Below are positions 24,068 through 33,372 of a stretch of DNA of 64,000 bases, one piece after another. The notes under the pieces were generated by a model that saw nothing but the letters and a program-made list of their open reading frames with translations, was not told the origin of the DNA and did not search any database. Position numbers and translations under genes: made by a program. This DNA is from Sycon ciliatum (Eukaryota > Porifera > Calcarea > Leucosolenida > Sycettidae), in the NCBI RefSeq assembly GCF_964019385.1, contig NC_088655.1, positions 12,005,922 through 12,069,921 of the forward strand, written 5' to 3'. Numbering within the stretch: position 1 is the stretch's first letter; each line of letters begins with the position of its first letter.

Positions 24068-25069
24068 TCAGGATTGATCATCACTGCCTCGCCGCGAAGT
24101 AGAAGACGACTTGTTACCTTGGGCATCAGCAAAGCGCCACTTTCGCACTGTATGCTGGATGGTGGCCGGCCAGAATTTGGAGTCGAGAACTTTGTCCTCG
24201 TCCGATGCTGCCACGGTTACGCGAGCATGGCTAGTACCCAGGTACGTGTTTTCTGAAATCGAACAGTTCAGTACGTCAACTTGGCGGGCCTTGCACCACG
24301 CTGTTATTGACTCTGCCCTGCAACCCGGACTGACATTTCCAACGTACAGAACAAGCTTCTTTGTACGTTCAGGCCCTGTTAGCACACGCGGGTCGGCTGC
24401 CCTGGGCTGTGGTTTCACGTGGCGTGACGTAACCCTACGGCGTGTGACTTCCGACCACTCTGCACCTGCAGCACTCGACCCTGGGTTGGATTGCTCAGGT
24501 GGGTGTGGTCTGGTGCCATGCATTGACAAAACAGGCTGCGACAAATGGCTGGAGGTGGTGTGAGCGGGGGTCATATGGTGAGTACTAGAACCCGTACTAC
24601 CCTGTGTGTACTGCATAGGACCAGAGGAAATATGGGTGCGTGCACGTGGGGGATTCAAGTCTCCTACGGCGGTGCTGTACAACTTCCCGCCGGACATTGC
24701 CAAATTTTGCTGTGCTTCCTGTACGAGAGGGTGTACACAGATTTCCGGTTGTTGGAGCCCCTGAACTTCCCGCCTGAGTTGTTGCACTTCTAATTCCAGA
24801 CTCAGGATTTTGTCGGCTCTATCCTGTCTCAAGGAGACAATTTCCTGTGACATGCAGCTAATTGAGTCAGTAAGGCTTACAATTGCAAGTTGGAGCTCCG
24901 ATGTGGGTAGCGAACTCTGCGCCAACACGCCCACTCCACGCTTCCTCAGCTCGCTCACCAGATCCGGCCGGGAGAGGCTCGAGGCTTTATCCACAGACAT
25001 TTGCTCGCCGATCTTGATGAGCTCCTCATAGCCAACCAAAGCCAGGTCCATGCCTTCGTTTGTCGCCAT
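24068..25069 (-). CDS. ORF1: RNA-binding gag-like protein of the CR1-like element
   Basis: 333 residues from ATG 25069. A Leu-rich region at about 70-115 (SLTDSISCMSQEIVSLRQDR, then LSLELEVQQLRREVQGL) is a predicted coiled coil. A Ser/Thr/Pro/His linker follows, then at about 235-320 an RRM-like domain beginning KKLVLYVGNVSPGCRAESI and ending FWPATIQHTVRKWRF. Coiled coil plus RRM-like fold is the usual LINE ORF1 plan; such proteins coat the element RNA in trimers. The frame is intact, ending 32 bases before ORF2. Confidence 0.82.
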   Translation of the reverse strand: MATNEGMDLALVGYEELIKIGEQMSVDKASSLSRPDLVSELRKRGVGVLAQSSLPTSELQLAIVSLTDSISCMSQEIVSLRQDRADKILSLELEVQQLRREVQGLQQPEICVHPLVQEAQQNLAMSGGKLYSTAVGDLNPPRARTHISSGPMQYTQGSTGSSTHHMTPAHTTSSHLSQPVLSMHGTRPHPPEQSNPGSSAAGAEWSEVTRRRVTSRHVKPQPRAADPRVLTGPERTKKLVLYVGNVSPGCRAESITAWCKARQVDVLNCSISENTYLGTSHARVTVAASDEDKVLDSKFWPATIQHTVRKWRFADAQGNKSSSTSRRGSDDQS

Positions 25070-25466
25070 TGGTACTGTTGGTCTCTTCTATTAGTTCTAA
25101 GCAATAATGGGGAGGGGTAGTTCTGTAGAGAGACGCACCTCGAGGCTAATCCTCGGAGCACAAAATGTCAAACCGCACCCTACTTTCACTTCGCGCGTTA
25201 TCATTATTTGAATCTACCTGGTACATGGTGCGCCTTTCAAGAGACTACTGAGTACTGGGAAGGTGTTGAGGTAAACGTCGCAAATGCGCTGCCAGAAGAT
25301 ATCACCTTTTTCTTCGAAGCGTGCACGCACATGTGGCAAAATGCAACGTCGGTCCCAATGCAGCCAGGAGAACTGGCCAAACCTCTCTGAGAACGACGAA
25401 ACACAACAGTTTTCACCCCATCGCTTTGGTCCAGTTTGGGCAGTGATAATCATGGTGATCTCTTGC

Positions 25467-26705
25467 ATTCAAATAGGGCTTTCAAACGCAAGATCATAAC
25501 GTGAAGCAACTTGGAAGAATAAGTATGAATGCGAAGTGTATGGGGGAATGCATGTAGGGCGATAGTTCGGGTTCGAATCCCAGGTAATGCCTGAAAAAAA
25601 AGAGAATTGAAAAATTTATAACATCCCTATTCTTTTTTTGCCGTCATCAAGGCGGTAGACGGTGTCGTATTACCCTCGACCGTACCTGTCCCGTACCTGT
25701 CCCGTACCTGTCCCATACCTATCCCCAACCGTACCGTACAATCAAAGACGGCTGGCCAAAATGCATATTCAAATAGGGCTTTCAAATATAAGATCATAAC
25801 ATGAAGCAACTTGGAAGAATACCGGTAAGTATGTATGCGAAGTGTATCGGGGATGCATGCAGGGCGATAGTGCGGGTTCGAATCCCAGGTTATGTCTAAA
25901 AACAAAAAGTAGAAATTTATAAGACTTTATAACAGCCCTATGCTTTTTTTTTCTAGGTCATCAAGGCAAAAAAGCATAGCGTAGGGCCCTGAGCTTCCAA
26001 GCTCTCTCGTTCCCGTAGCTATGCAGAAGACGTTACTTCAGTAACGTCTGGCGCTAGCCAGGGTCCACACAGCTTTAATTTGGTATTTGTGTGTTTGTTT
26101 GTTTGTTTGTGTCGCACCTGGCGCTATCCCGTATCTGTCCCGTACCGTACCGTACCATCAAACACAGCTGGCCACACACAGCTGGCCGCAATATTCAAAT
26201 AGGGCTTTCAAACGCAAGATCATAACGTGAAGCAACTTGGAAGAATGGGTATGAATGCGAAGTGTATGGGGAATGCATGTAGGGCGATAGTGCGGGTTTG
26301 AATCCCAGGATATGCCTGAACAAAAAAATAGCAGAATTGAAAAAATTAAAACATCCCTATGCTTTTTTTGCCGTCATCAAGGCGGTAGACGGTGTCGTAT
26401 TACCCTCGATCGTACCTGTCCCGTACCGTACCGTACCATCACAAAGACGGCTGGCCACAATGCATATTCAAATAGGGCTTTCAAATGCAAGATCATAACG
26501 TGAAGCAACTTGGAAGAATTAGTATGTATGCGAAGTGTATCGGGGGATGCATGCAGGGCGCGCGATAGTGCGGGTTCGAATCCCAGGTTATGTCTTAAAA
26601 AAAGGATTTTTTAAAGAATTTATAACATCCCTATGCTTTTTTTTGTCTAGGTTATCAAGGCAAAAAAGCATAGCGTAGGGCCCTGAGCTTCCAAGCTCTC
26701 TCGTA
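25467..26705 (+). repeat. Cluster of tRNA-like composite repeats (four tRNA-like cores)
   Basis: Four modules carry GGTTCGAATCC (one reads GGTTTGAATCC), the RNA polymerase III B-box, at 25570, 25875, 26295 and 26573. Each is preceded by ATTCAAATAGGGCTTTCAAA, AAGATCATAACGTGAAGCAA and TATGCGAAGTGTAT and followed by an A-rich stretch and CATCCCTATGCTTTTTTT. Between cores lie CCGTACCTGTC tandem units and, at 26010, the GACGTTAC hairpin head. The acceptor-like ends GGTAT/ATGCC can pair. Best read as tRNA-derived SINEs arranged in tandem with a second repeat. Confidence 0.6.
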
Positions 26706-27083
26706 CAGGGTTTTACGTCGGGCCCTAGACGACGGCTACTTTGGCCAACCGGACAAGAAAGAAGTTGAGACCAAAGAGAAATTCTATTTCCTGCGCATGC
26801 TTATGTAGAATGACGTAATACTCAGTGAGTGAGGTCGCTACACACTGATGTGTGCTCCAAATTTCCAACCATCAATGCCTCGGCAACCCCAACCCCGCTA
26901 GTAAATTTTACTTACCGTACCATACTACTTTCCGACACTCTTGTATAGTGCCAGTGGGCGTGAGACATATCACCTCAATCCCACCGTTCGGCGCTGCATC
27001 CACCTCTGGATTTACGAAATCTTACCTGCAGTCGTGGGTTCCGTCGGGCGCGATCATTTTCTGTACTTTGCCTTATACTCTGA

Positions 27084-27403
27084 CCAATGGGTATGCTCCC
27101 CAGGTTGGAGCTCGTGCTATTCTGCCATCCGCCGACATGACACCTTTTCACGTCGTCGGACAGGGGCGTGCTCGGCCCCCCAACTAGGGGGGTGCACGGG
27201 AGCCGAGGGGAGCCCCCTCCCGGCAATTTTCTGCAATTTTTTTGCAACCTTTCTTGAATTTTAGAGCATATTTGCATACATTACAATTGCAATTACCCAG
27301 ATTGAAATTTTTTGGGGGGTGCACGTGCCCCCGTGCCCATCGCCGAGCACGCGCCTGTCGGAATAGCGTGAGCTCCATTGTGGGGAGCAAACCCATTCCT
27401 AAG
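27084..27403. repeat. Inverted repeat with GGGTTTGCTCCCC arms, loop carrying a small transposon
   Basis: GGGTATGCTCCCCAGGTTGG then AGCTCGTGCTATTC at 27089 is mirrored by GAATAGCGTGAGCTCCATTG then TGGGGAGCAAACCC at 27361. In the partner copy (63575-63683) the arms are only about 40 bases apart; here the loop holds the element 27161-27357. Confidence 0.65.
27161..27357. mobile_element. 197-bp hAT-related element with 5-bp TCGGA duplication
   Basis: CAGGGGCGTGCTCGGC at the left is mirrored by GCCGAGCACGCGCCTG at the right, flanked by TCGGA on both sides (27156-27160, 27358-27362). The partner copy at 63643 reads GTGGTCGGAAGAGCGTGAG with a single TCGGA, an empty site that confirms the ends. Confidence 0.85.
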
Positions 27404-27734
27404 AAATCATCGTCGAAGTCGCAACCCCTATTTTATACTGACCAGGTGAAAAATATAGATGTGCAGCGTTTGCAGCGATTGTGATGAGCATACAGTTGCG
27501 TTCTATGGAATCCGACCAAAAGTGCGATATTTGTACATGTGTAAGTCCAGCAGCATTCGTACCACTTCCAGGGCATCGGGGGTCGTGCAAGTTGAGTGCG
27601 CCAAGTATGCACTTTGGGTCGGATTTCATCAATCTTGACTGTAGTAAGATCCACAGTGTAAAAGGGACTCATGTTTCACCTACTGTTAATTTAACTTAAT
27701 TACCTTTATACTTTATGACTGTATGTCTTTGCAG

Positions 27735-27971
27735 CAGCGTATCCCCAACAGGTACCAGCAGGCAATGGAATAGTCGCTCCGCCTATGCACCAGCAGCACA
27801 TCAACAATGGCATTCTGGCAGGGCAAGCTGTACCCAACGCGGCCGGCAACGACGTCAACAGGGTTGGTCCAGCAGGTCAGCCTGCGCTCCTGGCACTCCC
27901 GCCTGCGCTGCCGGCTGCGCTTGCGCCCGCACTTGCACCTGCGGCTCCGTTCGCGCCCCTTGCAATGCAAG
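27735..27971 (+). CDS. Zinc-finger family copy B, Ala/Pro/Gln-rich exon
   Basis: Acceptor TCTTTGCAG at 27734, donor GCAAG|GTAAGT at 27971-27972, 237 bases, phase 1 at both ends. It reads AYPQQVPAGNGIVAPPMHQQ, NNGILAGQAVPNAAG, then an Ala/Pro/Leu repeat (LPPALPAALAPALAPAAPF) and PLAMQ. A disordered, possibly regulatory N-terminal region. It splices in phase to 30372. At least one earlier exon is expected because the exon opens mid-codon; alternatively the ATG at 27785 could start the protein. Confidence 0.6.
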
Positions 27972-28226
27972 GTAAGTGATGGACATTGTACATGTACAGT
28001 ATGTATGCAGCGGTGACTAGAACTTAGCGGGTGTTCAGCACATTTGACTTCTAGTTTCGTTTTCTGAAGAGGTGGCTTATTCGCTACGAGTTACGGAATC
28101 ACCCCCCGCCCCCTCCCTCCGTACCACTGATACAGCACTGCTATGCAACTGTGAAACCCGTGCACGCATCGTGGCACAATCGCACCCCCTCACCCCCCTC
28201 CCCCCTCACACACACACAATACAATT

Positions 28227-28506
28227 CAGTTGAACATCGATTATCCGCACATCGACTATCCGACCATTCGATTATCCGTAACAGTTTTTTTGGGCGCACG
28301 TGCCGTAGAGTACGCACTGTGCATGTAGTGAGCCATTCAAAAAATACGAAAATTTTGAAAAATAAAAAGTAAAAAGGTCGTGCGGCCAGTAATAACCACT
28401 GAAAGTGTGTGAGTGACAGTTTTTTCTTATCCAGAACATTTGCCTTATCTGAACACCGCCTGACAGTTGTCTGCCCAGAGGTGGTCGGATAATCGATGTT
28501 CAACTG
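28227..28506. mobile_element. pogo/Tc1-like miniature element in the copy B intron
   Basis: Perfect inverted ends CAGTTGAACATCGATTATCC on both strands; right flank TA, left flank TT. Absent from the same intron in copies A and D. Confidence 0.7.
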
Positions 28507-28759
28507 TACAATACAACACAATAATGCCCATCCGGAGATGATGGCAGGTCCTGAAAGGACCGACAGTGTTTCAGTCACGCGGCACAGAACTTCGAGTGGC
28601 GAGTGAGGTCCTGGCGACGGTGAACATCTCGGCCGCAGTGGCACCTGATATCCCGAGACATAGGTTTAGGCGGCTGGATGGTGTTGCAGGCCAGTCTCCA
28701 CGCACGACGGTCCTCGGCTAGGCTGTACCAGTCATTGATGTGGCGTTCCTCTAGGTCAA

Positions 28760-28830
<71 letters not shown>
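28760..28830. repeat. (CA)n microsatellite
   Basis: About 71 bases of CA/AC repeat in the copy B intron. The short stretch 28575-28720 before it reads, on the minus strand, CHCGRDVHRRQDLTRHSKFC, a zinc-finger-like string seen also in LINE ORFs; too short to assign. Confidence 0.9.
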
Positions 28831-28832
<2 letters not shown>

Positions 28833-29523
28833 CACATGCACCGTTGACCTTCACCTTTTACGCCCTTCGCTGGGGGCGATGATACCGATAGCGGAAGCAG
28901 CAACTTGTGCTGGAGTTGCATCATTCAACAGGTTGCAAGGCTGAAGAATTCACCGCCACAATTCAGCCTGGTGTATGCCACAAAGCTAATTGAAATGGCT
29001 TTTTCTGCCCAATGAATCCCGAATTTTCGGTCTTTTCCGAATTTTTGTGCACAACTTCAGGCGCGTAGCGCTGTATCGCAAATTTTGCAAACAAAGCAGC
29101 TAGAGTTTACCATACCATGTCCGCGAAACGTGTGAAAGGCTAGACTGTGCGGTTTCTGGTCCAACTTGCAGATCCCTACCATTCGAGGAATAGAAGCATG
29201 TTTGTTTGCAAGACCAGATGTCGGAGCCTCCAGCGAAAGTTTGTAAGAAGAGGCCGATAGTACATGGAAGATCAAAGGAGAATGACGTATGGACTGCTGA
29301 ATCAAACTCATTGAATTTTCTCACGTGCAGGTTACCGCAAAAATTCCAAGTAAAATATGCTGGCTGAGCCAGTATCCTTGGCTGCAAAAATGAAAATAGC
29401 CTTAGGGTGAATTGTGTACGCTATGTCGCGTCACATGACCTTCCGAAGCAGGCTAAAAAGGGCTACGCTACGCCCCTGAACTTCCACAAGCCACCCAGCA
29501 CAAGCCAACCATCACCAAGTTAC

Positions 29524-29670
29524 TAGGTTGGCTTGTGATGGGTGGCTTGTGATAGGTGGCTTGTGATGGTTGGCTTACAAGGTTTGCTTGTGATGGGTGG
29601 CTTGCGATTTTTGGCCGGATTGTACTGAGTAGCCTATGATTGGTGGTTTGTGTTGGGTGGCCAAGTTGTG
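29524..29670. repeat. Minisatellite, copy B version
   Basis: Degenerate GGTTGGCTTGTGATGGGTGG units, homologous in position to 17740-17905 but with a different number of units. Confidence 0.7.
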
Positions 29671-30371
29671 CTGGGTCGTACTGACCCCATCACAAAATTC
29701 TTTTAACTTTTTTCAATCACTTGACAAGATATGCAGAATCTGGCCTGGAATTCTCTCAAAATCCCTGGATGGCACAAAAAAACGTGAAAAAGAGCTTTTT
29801 CCGCCAGAAAATGTTCTCTACGGGGCAGGATTCTGGCCTCTGCATACAGGACCGTGAGTTCGGACCCTGCAGTTGAATTTGTCTCTTAAACGGGCAATCA
29901 CAGAACATGGTATCACTGGCCTCACACAACAACTGAAGAAAAAGCAAAACAAAAACCAACAAAATAAGGTTTTTAAAGAAAAATGAAACTTGACTAGCAG
30001 TGTAGTTCGATCAGTCGGCGGGCGCTGTACCGTGCCTGTCGGTGCAGATTCTGCAGGCTGGTAAGGTTTTGAAAGTGCCGTGCGGAGTTCGAAGTGCGAG
30101 TGCGCAACGTACATGTGCATATTTTTTTAGAAAAACCAGGACATTGGAGTCACCTGGACCGGACAGAAATGTGACGTTTCTGGGAGTTTGCTTGAAATCC
30201 CCGGGATCACGGGAGCATTGTTGTTTTTTCCGGGATTTTCCCCAGGAATGGGAGGGTTGGCATGTATGCTGGGTGACTTGGGCAACAGTATGGTATTTAC
30301 CATACCACTTTTTTCTCAGGCACCCCGTGAATCCATAAAATACACTGATCTGTGCTTCAAATTTGCAACAG

Positions 30372-30745
30372 TTTCGCCTCGGCAACCCCTGCCCGCTCAC
30401 CATGCCAGCACACACCACCCTTCGACCAGGTGCGCTGAATGCGACCTATTTATGTACAGTGCTAGGTACATTAACCAGCACGTGACGCACCTGTGCCCAG
30501 CACTTGGACGTGGTCGGCCGATGGTGATCGAGTGCACGGCATGCGGCGGCTGCTTCAACGGGTACGAGGCGCTTCACAATCACCTCAGCGGCGGAGTGGA
30601 CGACGGTACCTACTGCTGTCCAACGGAGCACGCCAAATTTTACGTGTGTCGTCAGCCGCAGTGCGACTTCACGGCCTCTGACAATGAGGATTTCGCCAAC
30701 CATATCCAAGAACAACACCAGCACCGCCAGGTCAACCAGGCGTGA
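30372..30745 (+). CDS. Zinc-finger family copy B, terminal exon with three zinc-finger-like motifs
   Basis: Acceptor GCAACAG at 30371, stop TGA ending at 30745. Joined to the exon ending 27971 it reads AMQ-VSPRQPLPAHHAS with no frame break. Motif 1 is C-x2-C-x12-H (CAECDLF to NQHVTHLC, H-x2-H or H-x4-C). Motif 2 is C-x2-C-x12-H (CTACGGCF to LHNHLSGG) and lacks a clear fourth ligand. Motif 3 is C-x4-C-x12-H-x4-H (CRQPQC to NHIQEQH), a good C2H2 finger. Probably a nucleic-acid-binding or protein-binding nuclear protein; the exact family is not recognised. This is the intact relative of the satellite at 35-48 kb. Confidence 0.65.
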
Positions 30746-30799
30746 TGTGAAGACTTACCTGCTGCCCGAAATGCGGCTGCTAACTAACTTACAGGTCCG

Positions 30800-31085
30800 A
30801 CATGCCAACAGTCCAGTATTGTTCTAGTCACAATGGTATTGTGCTGGCCGACATGCCAGCCGTCTACTATTGTGCTACTGCTAGCGACCGGTACGGTGGT
30901 CTAGTGACCAGTGGTCTAGTTTTGTGCTACTGCTAACGACCGGTGGTCTAGTGACCAGTGGTCTAGTTTTGTGCTACTGCTAACGACCCGTGGTCTAGTT
31001 TTGTGCTACTGCTAACGACCCGTGGTCTAGTGACCATTGGTCTAGTATTGCGCTAGCGACCGTGGTCTAGTCACGGTAGGGCTAC
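30800..31085. repeat. Minisatellite GGTCTAGTTTTGTGCTACTG just after the zinc-finger stop
   Basis: Units of about 36-56 bases built from GTGGTCTAGT, TTTGTGCTACTGCTAACGAC and GACCAGTGG are repeated five to six times within 350 bases after the stop codon, so any 3' UTR of copy B would include them. Confidence 0.7.
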
Positions 31086-31300
31086 TTGCTGCTGCATCAT
31101 CGCATGCCATCAATGTGCTGCATGCGTAGTATTGTCATAAAAATTACGCGGTATTGTATAGTTGTATAGTTTCATAGTCTGGTCTCCAGTATAATAGTCT
31201 TGTGTATCTGTATTAATTTTATAATAGTCATATCAGTCCTGTTGAAGTGGCCAGGATTCTTATGTATTAGCCCTGTTTGAGCTGTAATAGGACAAATATC

Positions 31301-31500
31301 NNNNNNNNNNNNNNNNNNNNNNNNNNNNNNNNNNNNNNNNNNNNNNNNNNNNNNNNNNNNNNNNNNNNNNNNNNNNNNNNNNNNNNNNNNNNNNNNNNNN
31401 NNNNNNNNNNNNNNNNNNNNNNNNNNNNNNNNNNNNNNNNNNNNNNNNNNNNNNNNNNNNNNNNNNNNNNNNNNNNNNNNNNNNNNNNNNNNNNNNNNNN
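31301..31500. other. Assembly gap (200 N)
   Basis: Exactly 200 N, a conventional placeholder. The order and distance between copy B and the membrane-protein exon are therefore not guaranteed. Confidence 0.99.
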
Positions 31501-31543
31501 AAACAGCCGGAGTGACAGGTAAGAACTCCCGCAACCTCCGTAC

Positions 31544-31815
31544 CCTCGTCTCGCCGGTGGCAAAATTATAGAAGAAACGCTTTCTCTGAACGGTGTACGA
31601 GAATGGAATTGTTGCTATGACACCGATGAGAAAGAGCAGCACCAGTACGCCGATGGCGATCAGGAGCGGGATGTAACCGTCGACGACGATCTCGTCCGCT
31701 GCCTGTACTCGCACCCTGCCGTCGTCGTTGCTACTGCTGCTGTCTAATTGGCTGGTCGTGGACAAGCCCGTCGTTGTCGAGACGATGACCCGAGCGGTGC
31801 TGCTGACCAAATTCT
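31544..31815 (-). CDS. Exon of a single-pass membrane protein (intact copy)
   Basis: Acceptor TTCTTGCAG at 31816-31824, donor G|GTACGG after 31544, 272 bases, frame open throughout. It encodes a Ser/Thr-rich extracellular-looking segment (VSSTARVIVSTTTGLSTTSQ), an acidic/polar stretch, a transmembrane helix (YIPLLIAIGVLVLLFLIGVI) and a basic juxtamembrane segment QRKRFFYNFATGETR. It looks like the stalk, membrane and start of the cytoplasmic tail of a type I receptor or mucin-like protein. I do not recognise the family. Homology with 53616-53891 stops exactly at the proposed donor, which supports the exon end. Confidence 0.5.
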
Positions 31816-31984
31816 CTGCAAGAACACACACACAGGACGTCACGTCAGAACACAATGGAGACGCGTGTGTTACTGACAAGTTCGCAAATCAGACCCGCTT
31901 GAAAATCGTACCACTAATACACTATGCTGTGTTCGACAAGTGGTTGGAATTCTGAGGTAAGTACGCTGGGATGAGGAATGCACT

Positions 31985-32165
31985 GTTTTGTTTTTACAAG
32001 ATGGCCACAAACCATCGTGGCGCAAATGCCGCGCCTAAAAAGCACAGGGAGGCACATAGCGGTGGCAGTCGAAGCAGTGGAGGCGGGGCACGAGCAGCTA
32101 AACTGACCAAAGGGCTCGGTATCAACACTCCCTGTGCGCGCCGAACAGAAAAATACTAAGTGAAA
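31985..32165 (+). repeat. Dispersed 170-205-bp repeat, copy 1
   Basis: From TTTTGTTTTTACAAGATGGC to AAAAATACTAAGTGAAAAC. Other copies: 51529-51733 (inserted into E3) and 54057-54160 plus 54701-54780 (split by a hAT element). Short plus-strand frames in it are not conserved. Confidence 0.75.
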
Positions 32166-32469
32166 ACAAAATAAACAGGAGCATTGCAGAGAAAAAAACA
32201 AGAGTTTAACGCCCAAAACACAGGCGTGCCCCCCAAAATTAGTTTGAGTTACCTTTGAAAATTATCATGTTCAACTGCCTTCGTAATTGTCATACTCGTC
32301 TAACCGATGTCACTCTCAACTTGCGAGTAATCAGCTCATCTCTTCCGTAGCTCCACCTCTCCTTCCATCATGACCGAACATCAACTATACTTCAATTTCT
32401 CTAAATATCCATAGCCTGCACACTCATAGCTGCTAAAAAATGATGTATTGGGTTTTGGTGTCGTCTACA
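32166..32469. other. Unassigned sequence
   Basis: A/T-rich, no recognisable frame or repeat structure. Confidence 0.3.
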
Positions 32470-33049
32470 GTGTCGTCTACAGTCAAACCTGGTTAGGAAG
32501 AACACTGAAAAGTGTACTTTGAAAAGATCGCTTTAGAAGAACAAGAATTGATTACTCTATTGGATAAATCAGTGTGTTGTCGCTGGGAGAACTCCCGGTA
32601 TTGTGAACAAAAAGTTCAAGTCGATCCCTTGGTGTTCGTCCTAAAGAGGTTCGGCGGTAGATTTACACCAGTGGCACTGGACGCCACGCGTCGGTATGTC
32701 AAACTCTCGGCCATAACAGACGTCATGCAGTGCTGGGTCTGCTGGGCCTGGTATACCAGTACTCAGGAGGTGTAGACTCTATGGAGTATGGGTGTGAGTG
32801 TGAGTCAACTACAGAATCTTCACGATACTAATTATCGCACTCCGCGAACCGCCAACCGGCTTCCCTTTCACACGTGCAAATGACTATGTAAAGGAGTACA
32901 AGATTTGATGCGCTGTATAACCGGCTTCGTCGTCGACTAGTTTTCAACTCAAGAACGGACACCGTCAAACAGAGAGGTCTGTTCCGCTTCCCAAACCGTC
33001 TTGTCCTCCGGCAGCAACAGCAAACAGCAGCAGCCCAGCGCAAGGCCAA

Positions 33050-33260
33050 GAGGCAAGAGCATTGTCATGGGTACACAACATTTTCGTCCGCACTGCTCTC
33101 CGTCAGACCCTAGCCTTGTGCCCCTCATTCGGCATCGACCAGGCCGGAAAGGACGCGTCCGACGCAGTCTACCTATCGCTCGCCGCGCATCCAAACACTG
33201 GGCGAATGCAGCAACTAATACTTGCACCTGCGGCTCCGTTCGCGCCCCTTGCAATGCAAG
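33050..33260 (+). CDS. Zinc-finger family copy C: exon ending at the shared donor
   Basis: Open frame through SWVHNIFVRTALRQTLALCP, SFGIDQAGKDASDAVYLSLA, AHPNTGRMQQ and LILAPAAPFAPLAMQ to the shared donor GCAAG|GTAAGT. The first part is absent from copies A and B, so C may preserve more of an ancestral exon. A five-base difference from copy A near 33035 shifts the upstream FDALYNRLRRRLVF frame out of phase. There is no natural acceptor left downstream (see satellite), so function is doubtful. Confidence 0.35.
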
Positions 33261-33372
33261 GTAAGTGATGGACATTGTACATGTACAGTATGTATGCAGC
33301 GGTGACTAGAACTTAGCGGGTGTTCAGCACACTTGACTTCTAGAGTTTCGTTTTCTGAAGAGGTGGCTTATT

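Larger units (their letters stand above)
20735..25466 (-). mobile_element. Nearly intact CR1-like non-LTR retrotransposon
   Basis: Minus-strand order: about 400 bases of 5' UTR (25070-25466), ORF1 (25069-24068), a 32-base gap, ORF2 (24035-21003), 230 bases of 3' UTR and a (TAA)n tail at 20735-20770. Both ORFs are full frames. The flanks rejoin into one tRNA-like repeat (GCCGCAATATT then CAAATAGGG, as uninterrupted at 26187-26207), which fixes the ends to within a few bases. The two intact ORFs argue for recent insertion; the reverse-transcriptase active site is altered. Confidence 0.85.
26840..27700 (+). repeat. Duplicated segment preceding zinc-finger copy B (partner 63300-64000)
   Basis: Starts with a remnant of the zinc-finger exon acceptor region (CCTCGGCAACCCCAACCCCG then TAG) and shares with 63300-64000 the frame SIPPFGAASTSGFTKSYLQS followed by WVPSG, the GCTCCCCAGGTTGGAGCT arms and the segment leading to ACCTACTGTTAATTTAAC. 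The frame is parallel in both copies but resembles nothing I know; it may be non-coding. Confidence 0.6.

Noticed and set aside
25521-25593. Functional tRNA gene
   Set aside because: The TTCGAATCC box is good but the T-stem pairs only in three positions and no proper A-box or anticodon arm is evident; treated as tRNA-derived repeats.
26852-27187. Protein gene encoding SIPPFGAASTSGFTKSYLQS
   Set aside because: The frame is shared with 63300-63656, but that follows from the DNA duplication; the frame includes insertions and a transposon end, with no conserved domain.
28575-28720. Zinc-finger gene on the minus strand (CHCGRDVHRRQDLTRHSKFC)
   Set aside because: A single finger-like string beside a CA microsatellite in an intron; such strings are common in LINE ORF tails and no flanking motif supports a gene.
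31501-31526. Plus-strand exon ending at GACAG|GTAAGA
   Set aside because: The donor is perfect, but only 18 bases precede it before the gap and the opposite strand carries a supported exon here; no frame can be tested.
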